28,292 nt of DNA from an uncultured Oscillospiraceae bacterium (GTDB lineage Bacteria; Bacillota; Clostridia; Oscillospirales; Oscillospiraceae). The translations under genes were made by a program, and so were the position numbers. The stretch covers positions 1 to 28,292 of the forward strand of contig CAJUQN010000025.1 of the NCBI GenBank assembly GCA_910588625.1, in the 5' to 3' direction. Below, piece after piece: positions 7,973-17,500 of this stretch. The notes beneath the pieces were generated by a model, which was not told the origin of the DNA, did not search any database, and saw only the letters and a list, made by a program, of their open reading frames with translations. The first letter of the stretch is position 1. Every line of letters starts with the position of its first letter.

Positions 7973-8110
7973 ATGGGCAGGAGAGGGCGGAAATATCAGG
8001 TGAATACGTTCCAGCGCAAACAGCGTTTGGCTCCGTCCCGTCAAAAGGGATGGGGCCTTTTCTTATCCAGGCGGGAAATTTCCAACTCAAAATTCAGAAG
8101 GAAGTGGTGA
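7973..8110 (+). CDS. Basic 45-aa leader ORF
   Basis: An ATG with a maximal ribosome binding site opens a 45-codon frame ending TGA at 8108-8110, 4 nt before the GTG of the DUF4314 gene. The product is extremely basic (MGRRGRKYQ... at the start, ...KFRRKW at the end) with no recognised domain. The frame runs through an intrinsic terminator at 8029-8064. That arrangement, translated leader plus terminator plus downstream gene, is what ribosome-dependent attenuation looks like. It may alternatively be a real small DNA- or RNA-binding protein. I cannot tell which. Confidence 0.55.
   Translation: MGRRGRKYQVNTFQRKQRLAPSRQKGWGLFLSRREISNSKFRRKW
8029..8064 (+). terminator. Intrinsic terminator inside the 45-aa ORF
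   Basis: Positions 8029-8039 pair with 8047-8057 (11 bp, two G-U pairs, 7-nt loop) and are followed by TTTTCTTAT. It lies upstream of the DUF4314 gene rather than after an operon end, so it is a candidate attenuator. Confidence 0.6.
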
Positions 8111-8114
8111 AATC

Positions 8115-8627
8115 GTGAGTATTCAAAAGGAATGGCTGGATTTCCTGCGGGAGCAGTACCCCGTGGGGAGCCGAATCAAGCTCCGGGAGATGGGGTCGGA
8201 CGACCCGTGCCCCATCCAGCCGGGGGCCACGGGCACGCTCCAGTACATCGACGACGTGGGGACGTTTTTCGTGGCCTGGGACAACGGGCGGGGCCTGGGC
8301 CTGGTGATCGGACAGGACTCCTTCACGGTGTCCCCGCCGCCCCTCCAAGCCCTCAAACTCTATATGCCGCTGACGGTGGGCTATTACGTAAATGAGGACG
8401 GCTGCGGCTGGAGCGATGAGGAATACACGATGAGCGCCAGCGAGGCGGCGGGCTGCGCCCCGCAGATCATCAACGCCCTGCGGAGCGAACACCGCTGGCT
8501 GGAAAATGCGGGCCCGGAGGAGATGGAGCGGGGGCTGATGGCCTGTTTTGACGGGCCGGACAGCGTGGATCAGAAAGTACAGTCCTGGATGTCCAGTGTG
8601 TCTATCCCGACATCTGTGATTTCGTGA
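8115..8627 (+). CDS. DUF4314-domain protein, 3'-truncated
   Basis: A 170-aa protein starting at GTG 8115. Residues about 1-75 match the DUF4314 domain as I recall it: 'FLREQYPVGSRIKLREM.DD', 'PGATGTLQYIDDVGTFFVAWDNG..LGLVIGQDSF'. After that come an acidic segment and 'SVDQKVQS' (about 153-160). In the longer relatives I recall, this last stretch leads into a further domain of 100 aa or more; here it is replaced by ten unrelated residues and a stop, and the following gene begins in another frame with no convincing ribosome site. I infer a deletion at about 8580-8600 joining this gene to the 5'-truncated ArdA-like 4. DUF4314 has an SH3-barrel-like look but no known function. Confidence 0.7.
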   Translation: MSIQKEWLDFLREQYPVGSRIKLREMGSDDPCPIQPGATGTLQYIDDVGTFFVAWDNGRGLGLVIGQDSFTVSPPPLQALKLYMPLTVGYYVNEDGCGWSDEEYTMSASEAAGCAPQIINALRSEHRWLENAGPEEMERGLMACFDGPDSVDQKVQSWMSSVSIPTSVIS

Positions 8628-10105
8628 AGCAATACAGTGATATGGCGGATTTGATCAAGGACAGCAAAACTCTAGGCGAGTTCTCCCCCTGCCATCCCTT
8701 CTCGCACATCGAGGATATCAGGTACTGCGTCGCCGCGATGGAACTGGAAGATTGCAAAAATCTGAAGCAGGCTTTGGACATCTGCCGAAATCTCGACTGT
8801 TATGATTGGGTCCCCTGCGCCCAATTGGAGGACCACGCCAAAGAAGCGCTGCAAAAGGCCGATGTATCAGACGATCTCATCCAATCTGGCGCCATTGATC
8901 TGCGAAGCTACGGCGCTCGCCTGCTGGAAGCGCGAGGCTATACACTTTCCGCGGACAAGAGCGGTTATATTGCCCGAAACTCCCAAGCCTTTGTGTATAA
9001 ATACAGCCCCCAGCCCGTTTCAGACAGCCCGAGCAATGATGATGTAATGGTGTGCGGCGGCTGTGAGCAAGCGTCGGATTTTTCCTTCCTGACTCAATTA
9101 CCGGGTACGAAACAGGAGCAGGACTGGCTGAAGGAACGGCTGGAAACGCTGAGTGTCCGGGAGGGCGTCATTTTATCCGCCGCCGCTATGAGAAACCCGC
9201 CCGAGGACATGGTCCAGGCCATCAACTGCCTCCAGTCCCTGGACGGATACGAGGTGCGCGTCGGCGCGGGCAGCTATGAGGCGCTGGGTCAGGCGTATCT
9301 CCGCGATAAAACCAATGTGCCGGAAGACGCTCTGCCCTTTGCCGACCTGGAGCAGATGGGGCAGTATTACGAAGACCAGCACCCCGGCCTTTTCGTGGGG
9401 AACTGCTATGTAGAGTATCCTCCCACAGCCTCCCAGCCTGTTTACCACGGCCAAGGCTCACTCCTGCCCCGTGACGACGGTTGGAGCGTCAAGCTGAAGC
9501 TGGCCTCCCCCGCTGCGCCCGAGGGGGTGTGGCTGCGCCTGCCGGGGCTGGACGAATATGGTGACGAGAGCTCTACTGAGGAGGCGCTGGCCCTGCGGGA
9601 GCTGGACGTCCACCGCTGGGACGAGTGTTCCCTGGCGGATGCCCGATGCGTCCTGCCCGAAGCGGGGGACCTCATGGCGCAGTACGGCGGCAATGTGGCG
9701 GACCTGATCTACGATGGCGTCCAGCTGGGTTTCGTGCTGGGTGAAAAAGGCCAGGGTATGCCCCATTTCATGGAGCAGTACACCGCCGCGCTGGCGCTGG
9801 AGGGCTGCCAAAACCTGAAGCTGGCGCTGGATATCTCACAGAACCTGCGCTGCTACAACTGGGTTCCCCGCACCAGTTTGGAAGATTCCATTACACGGGA
9901 GCTGGTGGCCGCTGCCGTGTCAGAGGAGATCATTCGGGCCAGCGGCATCGACCTGACCGCCTATGGAGCCCATTTGATGGAGGAAAAGGGTTATACCCTT
10001 GCCCCAGACGAGAGCGCCTACATCAAAAGGAACGACGAGGAATTTCATTATCAGTTCAGCACCCCCGCCCAGCCCCAGGAGGAGCCTGGGATGGCGATGC
10101 AATAA
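8624..10105 (+). CDS. ArdA-like multi-unit protein 4, 5'-truncated
   Basis: A 493-aa acidic protein. The nominal start is GTG 8624, overlapping the previous stop, but the frame is open further upstream and reads 'CVYPDICDF' before it, which looks like the interrupted end of a longer N-terminal region. Three segments are seen. Residues about 28-120 ('CVAAMELEDCKNLKQALDI.RNLDCYDWVP') closely match residues about 385-485 ('YTAALALEGCQNLKLALDI.QNLRCYNWVP'), including the same 'GIDL.AYG..L.E.KGYTLAPDES.YI' ending: an internal duplication. Residues about 150-270 are a more diverged unit. The 'CxNLxxALDIxxNLxCYxWVP' helix pair is typical of ArdA relatives in Clostridia. It ends in EEPGMAMQ. The inhibitory role is inferred. 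Confidence 0.65.
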   Translation: MKQYSDMADLIKDSKTLGEFSPCHPFSHIEDIRYCVAAMELEDCKNLKQALDICRNLDCYDWVPCAQLEDHAKEALQKADVSDDLIQSGAIDLRSYGARLLEARGYTLSADKSGYIARNSQAFVYKYSPQPVSDSPSNDDVMVCGGCEQASDFSFLTQLPGTKQEQDWLKERLETLSVREGVILSAAAMRNPPEDMVQAINCLQSLDGYEVRVGAGSYEALGQAYLRDKTNVPEDALPFADLEQMGQYYEDQHPGLFVGNCYVEYPPTASQPVYHGQGSLLPRDDGWSVKLKLASPAAPEGVWLRLPGLDEYGDESSTEEALALRELDVHRWDECSLADARCVLPEAGDLMAQYGGNVADLIYDGVQLGFVLGEKGQGMPHFMEQYTAALALEGCQNLKLALDISQNLRCYNWVPRTSLEDSITRELVAAAVSEEIIRASGIDLTAYGAHLMEEKGYTLAPDESAYIKRNDEEFHYQFSTPAQPQEEPGMAMQ

Positions 10106-10117
10106 GGGAATTATCAT

Positions 10118-10207
10118 ATGAGGGGCCGTTTTCCCGGCAAGGGTATCGGTCCCTCTTTTTTTGTGCCCTTTTTCGGGAAGCGGACCCAGAAAAGGAGGAA
10201 AACGTGA
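10118..10207 (+). CDS. 29-aa basic leader ORF
   Basis: ATG 10118, 8 nt after AAGGGA, opens 29 codons ending in a TGA that overlaps the GTG start of the next gene (GTGA). The peptide begins MRGRFPGKG and ends in a run of basic residues (KRTQKRRKT). It runs through the terminator at 10120-10162. The exact stop/start overlap suggests translational coupling, so the leader peptide may regulate the winged-helix-like gene. It is too short to judge by composition alone. Confidence 0.45.
   Translation: MRGRFPGKGIGPSFFVPFFGKRTQKRRKT
10120..10162 (+). terminator. Intrinsic terminator or attenuator
   Basis: Positions 10120-10128 pair with 10147-10155 (9 bp, one G-U), an inner CCC/GGG pairing lies in the loop, and seven T residues follow. 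It ends the ArdA-like 4 transcript or attenuates the gene at 10204; the leader ORF through it favours the latter as an added role. Confidence 0.65.
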
Positions 10208-10548
10208 AAGAAGAACTGCTGCTCGAATACCTCAAAACTGTGTGTCCCGGACGCAAACGCGCCCAGACAAGCATCCGCCTGGAGGGAAAAATCCAGATCA
10301 GCGGCGATGGGCTCCGGAGTTTGGTCAACAAACTGCGCAGGCGGGGTGAACCCATCGCCAGCGGGCCCTGCGGATATTTTTACGCGCTCAACGCCGGGGA
10401 AATCTACAGCACGATCCAGCGGCTCAAAAAGATGATCCTGGGGCTGGAGGCCGCTGTCCGGGGACTGGAAAAAGCATTGGAGAAGTTTGGCTGGGCCGAA
10501 ACCTCCGCTGAAGTTCAGCGTGATGATGGGGGTGATGCCTCTGGTTGA
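10204..10548 (+). CDS. Small winged-helix-like DNA-binding protein
   Basis: A 114-aa protein with GTG 10204 after AAAGGAGGAAAAC. Residues about 1-65 look like a small winged helix: an N-terminal helix 'EELLLEYLKTVCPG', a recognition-like segment 'ISGDGLRSLVNKLRRRGEPIAS' broken here after RR, and a wing 'GPCGYFYAL'. A helix or coiled coil follows ('IYSTIQRLKKMILGLEAAVR', about 67-100). It may be a regulator for the element or an accessory factor for the downstream methylase, whose start it overlaps. No family name is certain. Confidence 0.6.
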   Translation: MKEELLLEYLKTVCPGRKRAQTSIRLEGKIQISGDGLRSLVNKLRRRGEPIASGPCGYFYALNAGEIYSTIQRLKKMILGLEAAVRGLEKALEKFGWAETSAEVQRDDGGDASG

Positions 10549-11497
10549 CCTCACCTGCAGGCCCCCGCTGAACTGGGTGGGAGGCAAGGGCGCCATCCGG
10601 GACATCGTCCGGCTGGTGTTCCCGCCCTGGGCGGATCGCCGCGCGGAGCATTTCTGCGGCGGCGCGGGCATCCTGTTCGGCACTCAGCCCAAGCCCGGCG
10701 TGATGGAGGTCCTGAACGATTTTGACCGGGACGTGGTGAACTTCTTCCTGTGCGTCCGGGAACGGCCCCTGGCGCTGATGGACGAGCTGAAGCGCCTCCC
10801 CCTGCAGTCGGAAGCGGAATATTTGGAGCTGAAGCGTTACCTGTCCGGCGAGGAGGTCATGCCCGATTTTTCGTTGGACGAGCTGCGGGTGGCCCATGAG
10901 CGGTTTACCCCGGAGCAGTATGAGGAGCTGGCCCCTATCATCCGGGGCCGCGCCGAGCTGTGGGATGTGCGCCGGGCCGCGATCTTCTATAAGGTCAACC
11001 GCTGGTGTTTCAACGGCACCATGGACGCCTACGCCATTAAGCCCGCCCGCCTCCCGCGCTTTATCCCCGGCATCCTGGCCGCCTCCAAACGGCTGGAGGA
11101 CGTGGTGATCACCAACCGGGACTTTGAGGAGTCTTATCGCGTCAACGACAAGCCGAATACCATTCATTATTTCGACCCGCCCTACTTCAAAACGGAAAAG
11201 ATGTACCGCCCGGTATTTTCCCTCAAAGACCACCAGCGCCTCCACGACCTGGTCCCAAAGGCGGAGGGGTATGTGGTGATCTCCTACAATAACGATAAAT
11301 ACATCCGGGATATGTACCACGACTGCTACATCCTGGGGTTTTCCCGTCAGAATTCCATGTCCTCAAAGCCGGGGGCCAAATTTGAGGAACTGCTCATCAC
11401 CAACTTCGATCCCCGGCCCGTCATTGAGGCCAACGGGCAGCTCTCCATGTTTGGGGAGCTGCCCCGCGGCCTCAACCTGCTGAATACCCCAAAATAA
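10535..11497 (+). CDS. Dam-type DNA adenine methyltransferase
   Basis: About 320 aa, transferring a methyl group from S-adenosylmethionine to adenine N6 in DNA. All key parts of the D12 class are present: 'LNWVGGKGAI' near the N-terminus (motif X), 'EHFCGGAGILFG' (motif I, AdoMet binding) and 'YFDPPYFKT' (motif IV, catalytic DPPY). The target sequence cannot be read from this. The start is uncertain: ATG 10535 is the last before the domain, but 10523 and 10526 are in frame, and all overlap the upstream gene. Residues 302-306 are QLSMF, close to the bacterial beta-clamp-binding consensus QL(S/D)LF. The methylase probably modifies element DNA to escape host restriction, complementing the ArdA-like proteins. 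Confidence 0.85.
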   Translation: MPLVDLTCRPPLNWVGGKGAIRDIVRLVFPPWADRRAEHFCGGAGILFGTQPKPGVMEVLNDFDRDVVNFFLCVRERPLALMDELKRLPLQSEAEYLELKRYLSGEEVMPDFSLDELRVAHERFTPEQYEELAPIIRGRAELWDVRRAAIFYKVNRWCFNGTMDAYAIKPARLPRFIPGILAASKRLEDVVITNRDFEESYRVNDKPNTIHYFDPPYFKTEKMYRPVFSLKDHQRLHDLVPKAEGYVVISYNNDKYIRDMYHDCYILGFSRQNSMSSKPGAKFEELLITNFDPRPVIEANGQLSMFGELPRGLNLLNTPK

Positions 11498-11512
11498 CAG
11501 GAGGAAAACATT

Positions 11513-14500
11513 ATGAATAACTCCGCCTATGATTACATCAATACCGGAGTAAAGCTGATGCTGGAGCACCCCGAGTATTACCACAATTACCACCTGTGGA
11601 TCTACGAGTGGGACAAGTCCCAGCCCTGGAAGCTGGCTGGCCAGTCCGGCGTCCCCATGCAGCGGCTCCTGATTGCGGTGCCAGATCCCGAGCAGCCTGA
11701 CACCGGCACCGTCAAGCTCACCGTGAAGAAGCTGGAGGCGGGTACCAACAAGCCGCTCCCCGGCGTGACCTTTACGATCAAGAACGCGGAAGATCCGTCC
11801 AAATTCTCTGTCACAAAGGACACGGGGGCGGACGGCACCATCACCCTGACCGCCGAGGCGGATCGTCTCACCGCTGGCCAGTACCTGATCACTGAGGACG
11901 CCGTGCCGGAGGGCTACGTGGCCCAGACCGCCTCCCAGCTGGTGACTGTCCTGCCCGGCGGCGGCGCCAACAGCGAATTTACCTTCTACAACGAGCCGGA
12001 CGAGCCCGGTGGCGGCGACGGTTCTATCCGGAAAGTTGATTCTGATAACCCCACTGTGGGTATCGCAGGCGCTGTCATCCGCATCACCAGCGTGAAGCTA
12101 GACGACGGCGGCAGCTTCTTCGGAGAGTACACCACCGGCGACGGCGGCTACATCCCCAAGGACAAGCTGGATTTCTCCAAGCTGCCCACCGGGGCATATC
12201 TCGCGGAGGAGATCACCCCGCCCGAGGGCTATATTTTGAGCTCCGATGTGTCCAAGGTGAAGCAGCCCTTTGTCTGGGATGGCAAAACCGACGTGTCTCT
12301 GGTGTTTGAAAACTCCAGCAAGGTCAAAGTCCAGCTCAAGAAAGTGGACGAGAGCAATCAGCCTCTGCCTGGGGCCATTTTTGTGGTCCTCCGGGACGGC
12401 CAGGTGATCTCCACCGAAGAAACCCAGGAGGACGGTACCATCACCGTGTCCAATGTCGCCGAAGGCTACTACGAGTTTAGGGAGGCGTCCGCTCCCGCTG
12501 GCTTCGACTGCGACCGCTCCCCTGTGGGCGTCCATGTGGAGGCCAAGGATCTCCAGGGGGAGCAGACTATCGTGGTCACGAAGATGAACCACCACAAGCG
12601 CTCCCTGACAATTCAGAAAAGGGACGCTGAGAGTGGCGACCCCATCCCCGGTACCTCCTTCCACGTCCGGGGCGTGAACCTGGGCTATGAAAACGACGTG
12701 GTCACCGGCGTGGACGGCAAGGCCGTGCTGGAGGCTATGCCTTCTGGGTGTTATGAAATCGAGGAAGTTGACGTCCCCAAGCCTTACATTTTGGACTCCA
12801 ACAACCGGAAAACCGTCTGGATCGACGCCGAAAAGGATAAGGATGTCGTGGTCGACTTTGTCAATTCCAAGCTGCCCGGCGTCCGCCTGCTGAAGCTGGA
12901 CCGGCAGACCAACAAGCCCATCCCCAACGCCACCTTCAAAATTGAGGAGGTGGACGGCGGCTTCACCGACCAGCGCCAGACCGACAAGGACGGCATGATC
13001 TTCTGGGAGAACCTCCGGCCCGGCGCCTATAAGGTCTATGAGGTGGAGCCCGCCCCCAACTATGTCCATGACGACACCGTCCATGTGGTGCAGCTGGAGC
13101 CGGACCACACCACCACCATTGAGCTCACCAACATCCTCAAGCCCACCCTCAAGGTGCTGAAGGTGGACAGCGTCACCCACAGCCCCATTGCCAACGTAAA
13201 GTTCCAAATTTGGCGGGGCAGTGATGACACCATCTCCGGGGAGCTCAACGACCTGGGCGTGTTCCAGACCAACGCCAGCGGCGAGATCGTGCTGGAGCAC
13301 ATCGACACCGGATGGTACCGCATCCGTGAACTGGAGAGCGCCCCCGGCTTCACCATCAAAGCGCCCGATACGCAGGATATATACCTGAAAGCGGGCGAAA
13401 CCCACACGGTTCAGTTCGAAAACGTGCCCAAAAACGCCATCGCGGTGGAAAAATATGATTCCGTCACTCATCAGGCTCTGCCCGGCTGCACCTTCCAGTT
13501 GAGATATTTGGACGGCGCGTCCGGTACGGGCGGCACCGTCATCGGGCAGAAGGTGACTGGGAAAAATGGCATGGCCATGTGGACCGGCCTCAACCCCGGA
13601 ACTTACATCATTGAGGAGGTGGACCCCGCCGATGGATACCACATCGTCAAAGCCTCCGAAACGGTCTATCTGGCGGACAGCGGAGAGCAGTCCGTAGTGA
13701 CGGTGCGTTTCAACAATTCGCCGGACGGCAGTTTGTTGATCCGCAAGGTGTGCGCCACCAACCCCAGCGTCACCCTCCAGAACGCCGAATTTAAGGTGAC
13801 CTATTCGGACGGGACCCTGATTGGCGACAGCAACGGCATTTTCAGAAGCGATGAAAATGGAGAGGTGCGCATTGACGGCCTCACCCCCGGCAAGAGCGTC
13901 ATCGTGACCGAGGTACGGGCCCCCGCTGGTTTTCTGCTGGACACCCAGAGCCAGACGATCCAGGTGAAGGAGGGCCGCACGGTATCTGTGACCATGAAGA
14001 ACCAGCCCATGGGGAAATTAGTGATCCAGAAAAGGGATAGTCAGACCAACGAGGTTTTGCCCGGCGCCCAGTTCCGCGTCACGACAGCGGCAGGCTGCGA
14101 GGTGGGCCTGGACGGCGTGATCGGCACTAGCTCTTTGACCTCCAACGGCATCTTTACCACGGACAGCCAGGGTGAAATCCGCATTTCCAACCTCGCTCCC
14201 GGAGCTTATGTGATAAATGAAATCAAGGCCCCGGATGGCGGGTACGTCATCGACACCCCCTCCACTAATGTGGTCATTGGCCAGGGTGGGGACACCCAAA
14301 CGGTGGTCATTACGAACACCAAAAAGGGTGGACTCATTGTTGAGAAATATGATAAAATCACCCGGCAGCCGTTGAGCGGCGCTCAGTTCAAGGTCATGAA
14401 CGCCAACGGCGAGCTCACGCCGGATAACGAGGGGTTGACCTCCTCCAACGGTCTGTACACCACCGACCAAAACGGCCAAATCGTGCTCTCCAAGCTCCTC

Positions 14501-17500
14501 CCCGGCACCTATGTGGTATCCGAGGAAAAGGCCCCGGACAACTACCGCAAGGACCCTACCCCGCAGACGGTGGTGGTGAACGCCGGGGACACGCAGACGG
14601 TCCGGTTTTATGACGATCCTCTCTGCACTCTCACCATTTTGAAGCGGGATTCCGTGACCAAGAAGCCCTTAAAGGGCGCGGAGTTCCTGGTCCGGGACAG
14701 CTCCGGTCATGTCATCGGCCCCAACAACGGCCTTTACACCACTGGCACGGACGGCACTGTGACCGTCACCGGGCTGGCTCCCAACTCCACCGTCGTGGTG
14801 TCCGAGAAGCGGGCTCCCACCGGCTATATTTTGGATGAGACTCCGAAAAACATCGTGGTCCGCTCCGGTGTGGCCAACGGCCTAATCTTTGATAACGAGC
14901 CGGGCACGACCCTCATCATCCGGAAATTCATCGAGGGCACCGAGAACGAACCGTTGTCCGGCGTCTGCTTCCGGGTGGTTGACGGCTCCGGCGCGGCAGT
15001 GGGTCCCGACGATGGACGCTACTACACCGATAAAGCGGGAGAGATCGTGCTGGAGGGCATCGAGCCCGGCACTACCGTAAAAGTGCGCGAGATCAAGACC
15101 GTGGAGGGGTTCGTTTTGGATGGAACTCCCCAGGACATTCTGATCAAGGGCGGCGAGGTCCAGCAATTGACCTTTTGGAACAAACGTGCCGGGACACTCG
15201 TCATTGAGAAAAAGGATTCTCTGACCGGCGCGCTGATCTCCGGCGCACAGTTCCATCTCACCTACGCCAACGGCGGCTATGTGGACACGGATGCTATGAA
15301 AAGACGGATCATCAGCATCATCACCGCTCTGGCCCTGTGCCTGAGCCTTTGCCCCACCTGGGCGCTGGCGGAGGAGGCAGACCCGTCCCTCTGCAAGCAC
15401 CACCCGGAACATACCGAGGACTGCGGCTACACCGCCCCCACCGAGGGCCACGACTGCGGCCATGAGCACACAGCGGCGTGCTACACCCTGGGGGTACTCC
15501 CCGACGCGGACGGCGGCGACCCCTACGAGATCGGCGGGGACACGGAAAACCTGCTGGACTGCCATCACAGCCATGACAGCGCGTGCGGCTATGTCCAGGC
15601 CGACCCCGGCACGCCCTGCGGGTACGGCTGCCGCATCTGCCCCGTGGAGGAGTTGATCGCCGCCCTGCCGGAAAAAGTCACGGAGGAAAACCGCGCGGAC
15701 GTGGAGGCGCGGCTCCAGGAGATTCTCGCCCTGCTTGAGGAACTGCCGGAGGAACAGCAGGATCTGGTGGACATCACCCCCTGCCTGGCGCTGCAGGAGC
15801 AGCTGGATGCCGCCGGCGCCGCCTCGCCCCTGGCGGAGGGGGACGGCACGGCGGAGCACCCCTGGCTCTGCGGGGCGGAGGGGAACAACCTGACGGCCGT
15901 GCTGTCTGATGACAAGGTTACCTTGACCATCTCCGGCACGGGGGCCATGGCGGATTATTTCGGCAACGGTGCCCCGTGGCAAACCGCTTACAATACCATC
16001 ACCAAGGTGGAGCTGCCAGAGGGCCTGACCACCATCGGGGATTTTGCGTTTTCGAATATGGCTGCCCTGCGGCAAATCACCATCCCGAACACGGTGACCA
16101 GCATCGGGAACAGTGCGTTCTTGGCCTGCAATATGAATAAGGTGTCCATCCCGGAGGGTGTGAAAACGATTGGATCTTATGCGTTTGACAACTCAAGCCT
16201 GGAAAGCGTAGTCCTCCCGGCCAGTGTAACACAGGTTGGCGCTTATGCGTTTAATTCATGCAAGCAATTACAAACGTTGACCGTTCAAGGGGAAACGAAG
16301 CTTATGATGCGGGCGTTCAATGGGTGTAGTAAATTGAACACGATCACCTTTTCGAGCAAAACCCCGCCAAGCATTTTCACGGAGGTGTTTTCGGGGTGTT
16401 CCGCCCTTGCAACCATCAAAGTCCCCCACGGGTGCGAGGCGGCGTACCAAACCGCCCTGGCGAACAGCGGCATCTCCAATCTCGAATCTATCATCACCGC
16501 CCCGGAGAAGCACGAATGGAACGACGACGGCTCCTGCGCCTGCGGGGCCCAGGCCGTGGCGGTGCGTAGTATTTTCGGAAATACCACCACCACCACCTTT
16601 TTGGAGAACGCGGAGCAGTTGAGCGACGCTTTTACCCAGGACGCAGAGGGGGACGTGGAGGTCTTCCTGCTGAAAGCGGTGGAGCTCAGCCAGCCCATCA
16701 CGATACGGGGGAGCGGGTTCGGGCAGTTCAGGCTGACCGGCGCAAACTGGCCGATCACGTACATCGGCAATGGCGCCGCGATCCAGATTGCGGGCGGCAA
16801 CGTTACGCTTTCCACCTGCAAAATCGACGGCAAGCAGTGCTGCGTGGCGGTTTCGGGCGGCGAGGTCGACATCAGCGACAGCACCTTCAACGCCGCCGGC
16901 AATGAATACGAGGGCGGCCAGGGCGTATATATCAATGGCGGCAATGTCACAATTGCCACAAGCACCTGCTCGGGCATGGGTGGCGACAGTGCCGCCGGCG
17001 TGGAGATCCAGGGCGGCGCGGTCACAATTGCGGGCGGCACCTTCTCCGGCGCGGGCGGCGTCAATGCCGCCGGCGTGAAGGTCGGGCAAAACGGAAAGGT
17101 CACTATCCAGGATGGCAGCTTTTCCGGCACGGACGGGTACGACGCCTCCGGTTTGCGTGTCTTCGGCGAGGCCGACATTTCGGGCGGCGTGTTCACCGGA
17201 AGCTACTACGGCGTCTACAACGCCGGGAACACCACCATCTCAGGCGGGACGTTCAGCAGCGAAAGTCACCCGCTTGACACCAATGGCTCGTTTGCCGAGA
17301 TGCTGGCAACGGGCTGCGCCTATTACCGGGACAATAAGCCCATTAAAGTGGACAACGGCCTGTCCCCCGGCACTGTGACGGTGCGGAAGTGCGGACACCC
17401 CGGCGCGGAGGTCGCGGACAACGGCGACGGCACCCATAGCGTAGACTGCCCCTACTGCGGGGGCAGCTACTCCCACGATACTGTCCTCAAGGCCGAGGCG

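Noticed and set aside
4283..11497. A complete restriction-modification system
   Set aside because: Two methylase-like genes are present but no restriction endonuclease or specificity subunit is seen next to them; solitary protective methylases fit better.
16880..17260. Repeated GGCGG-rich DNA resembling a direct-repeat array or CRISPR
   Set aside because: It is the codon-level echo of the beta-helix 'GG.VTI..GTFSG' rungs; units vary and have no spacer structure.
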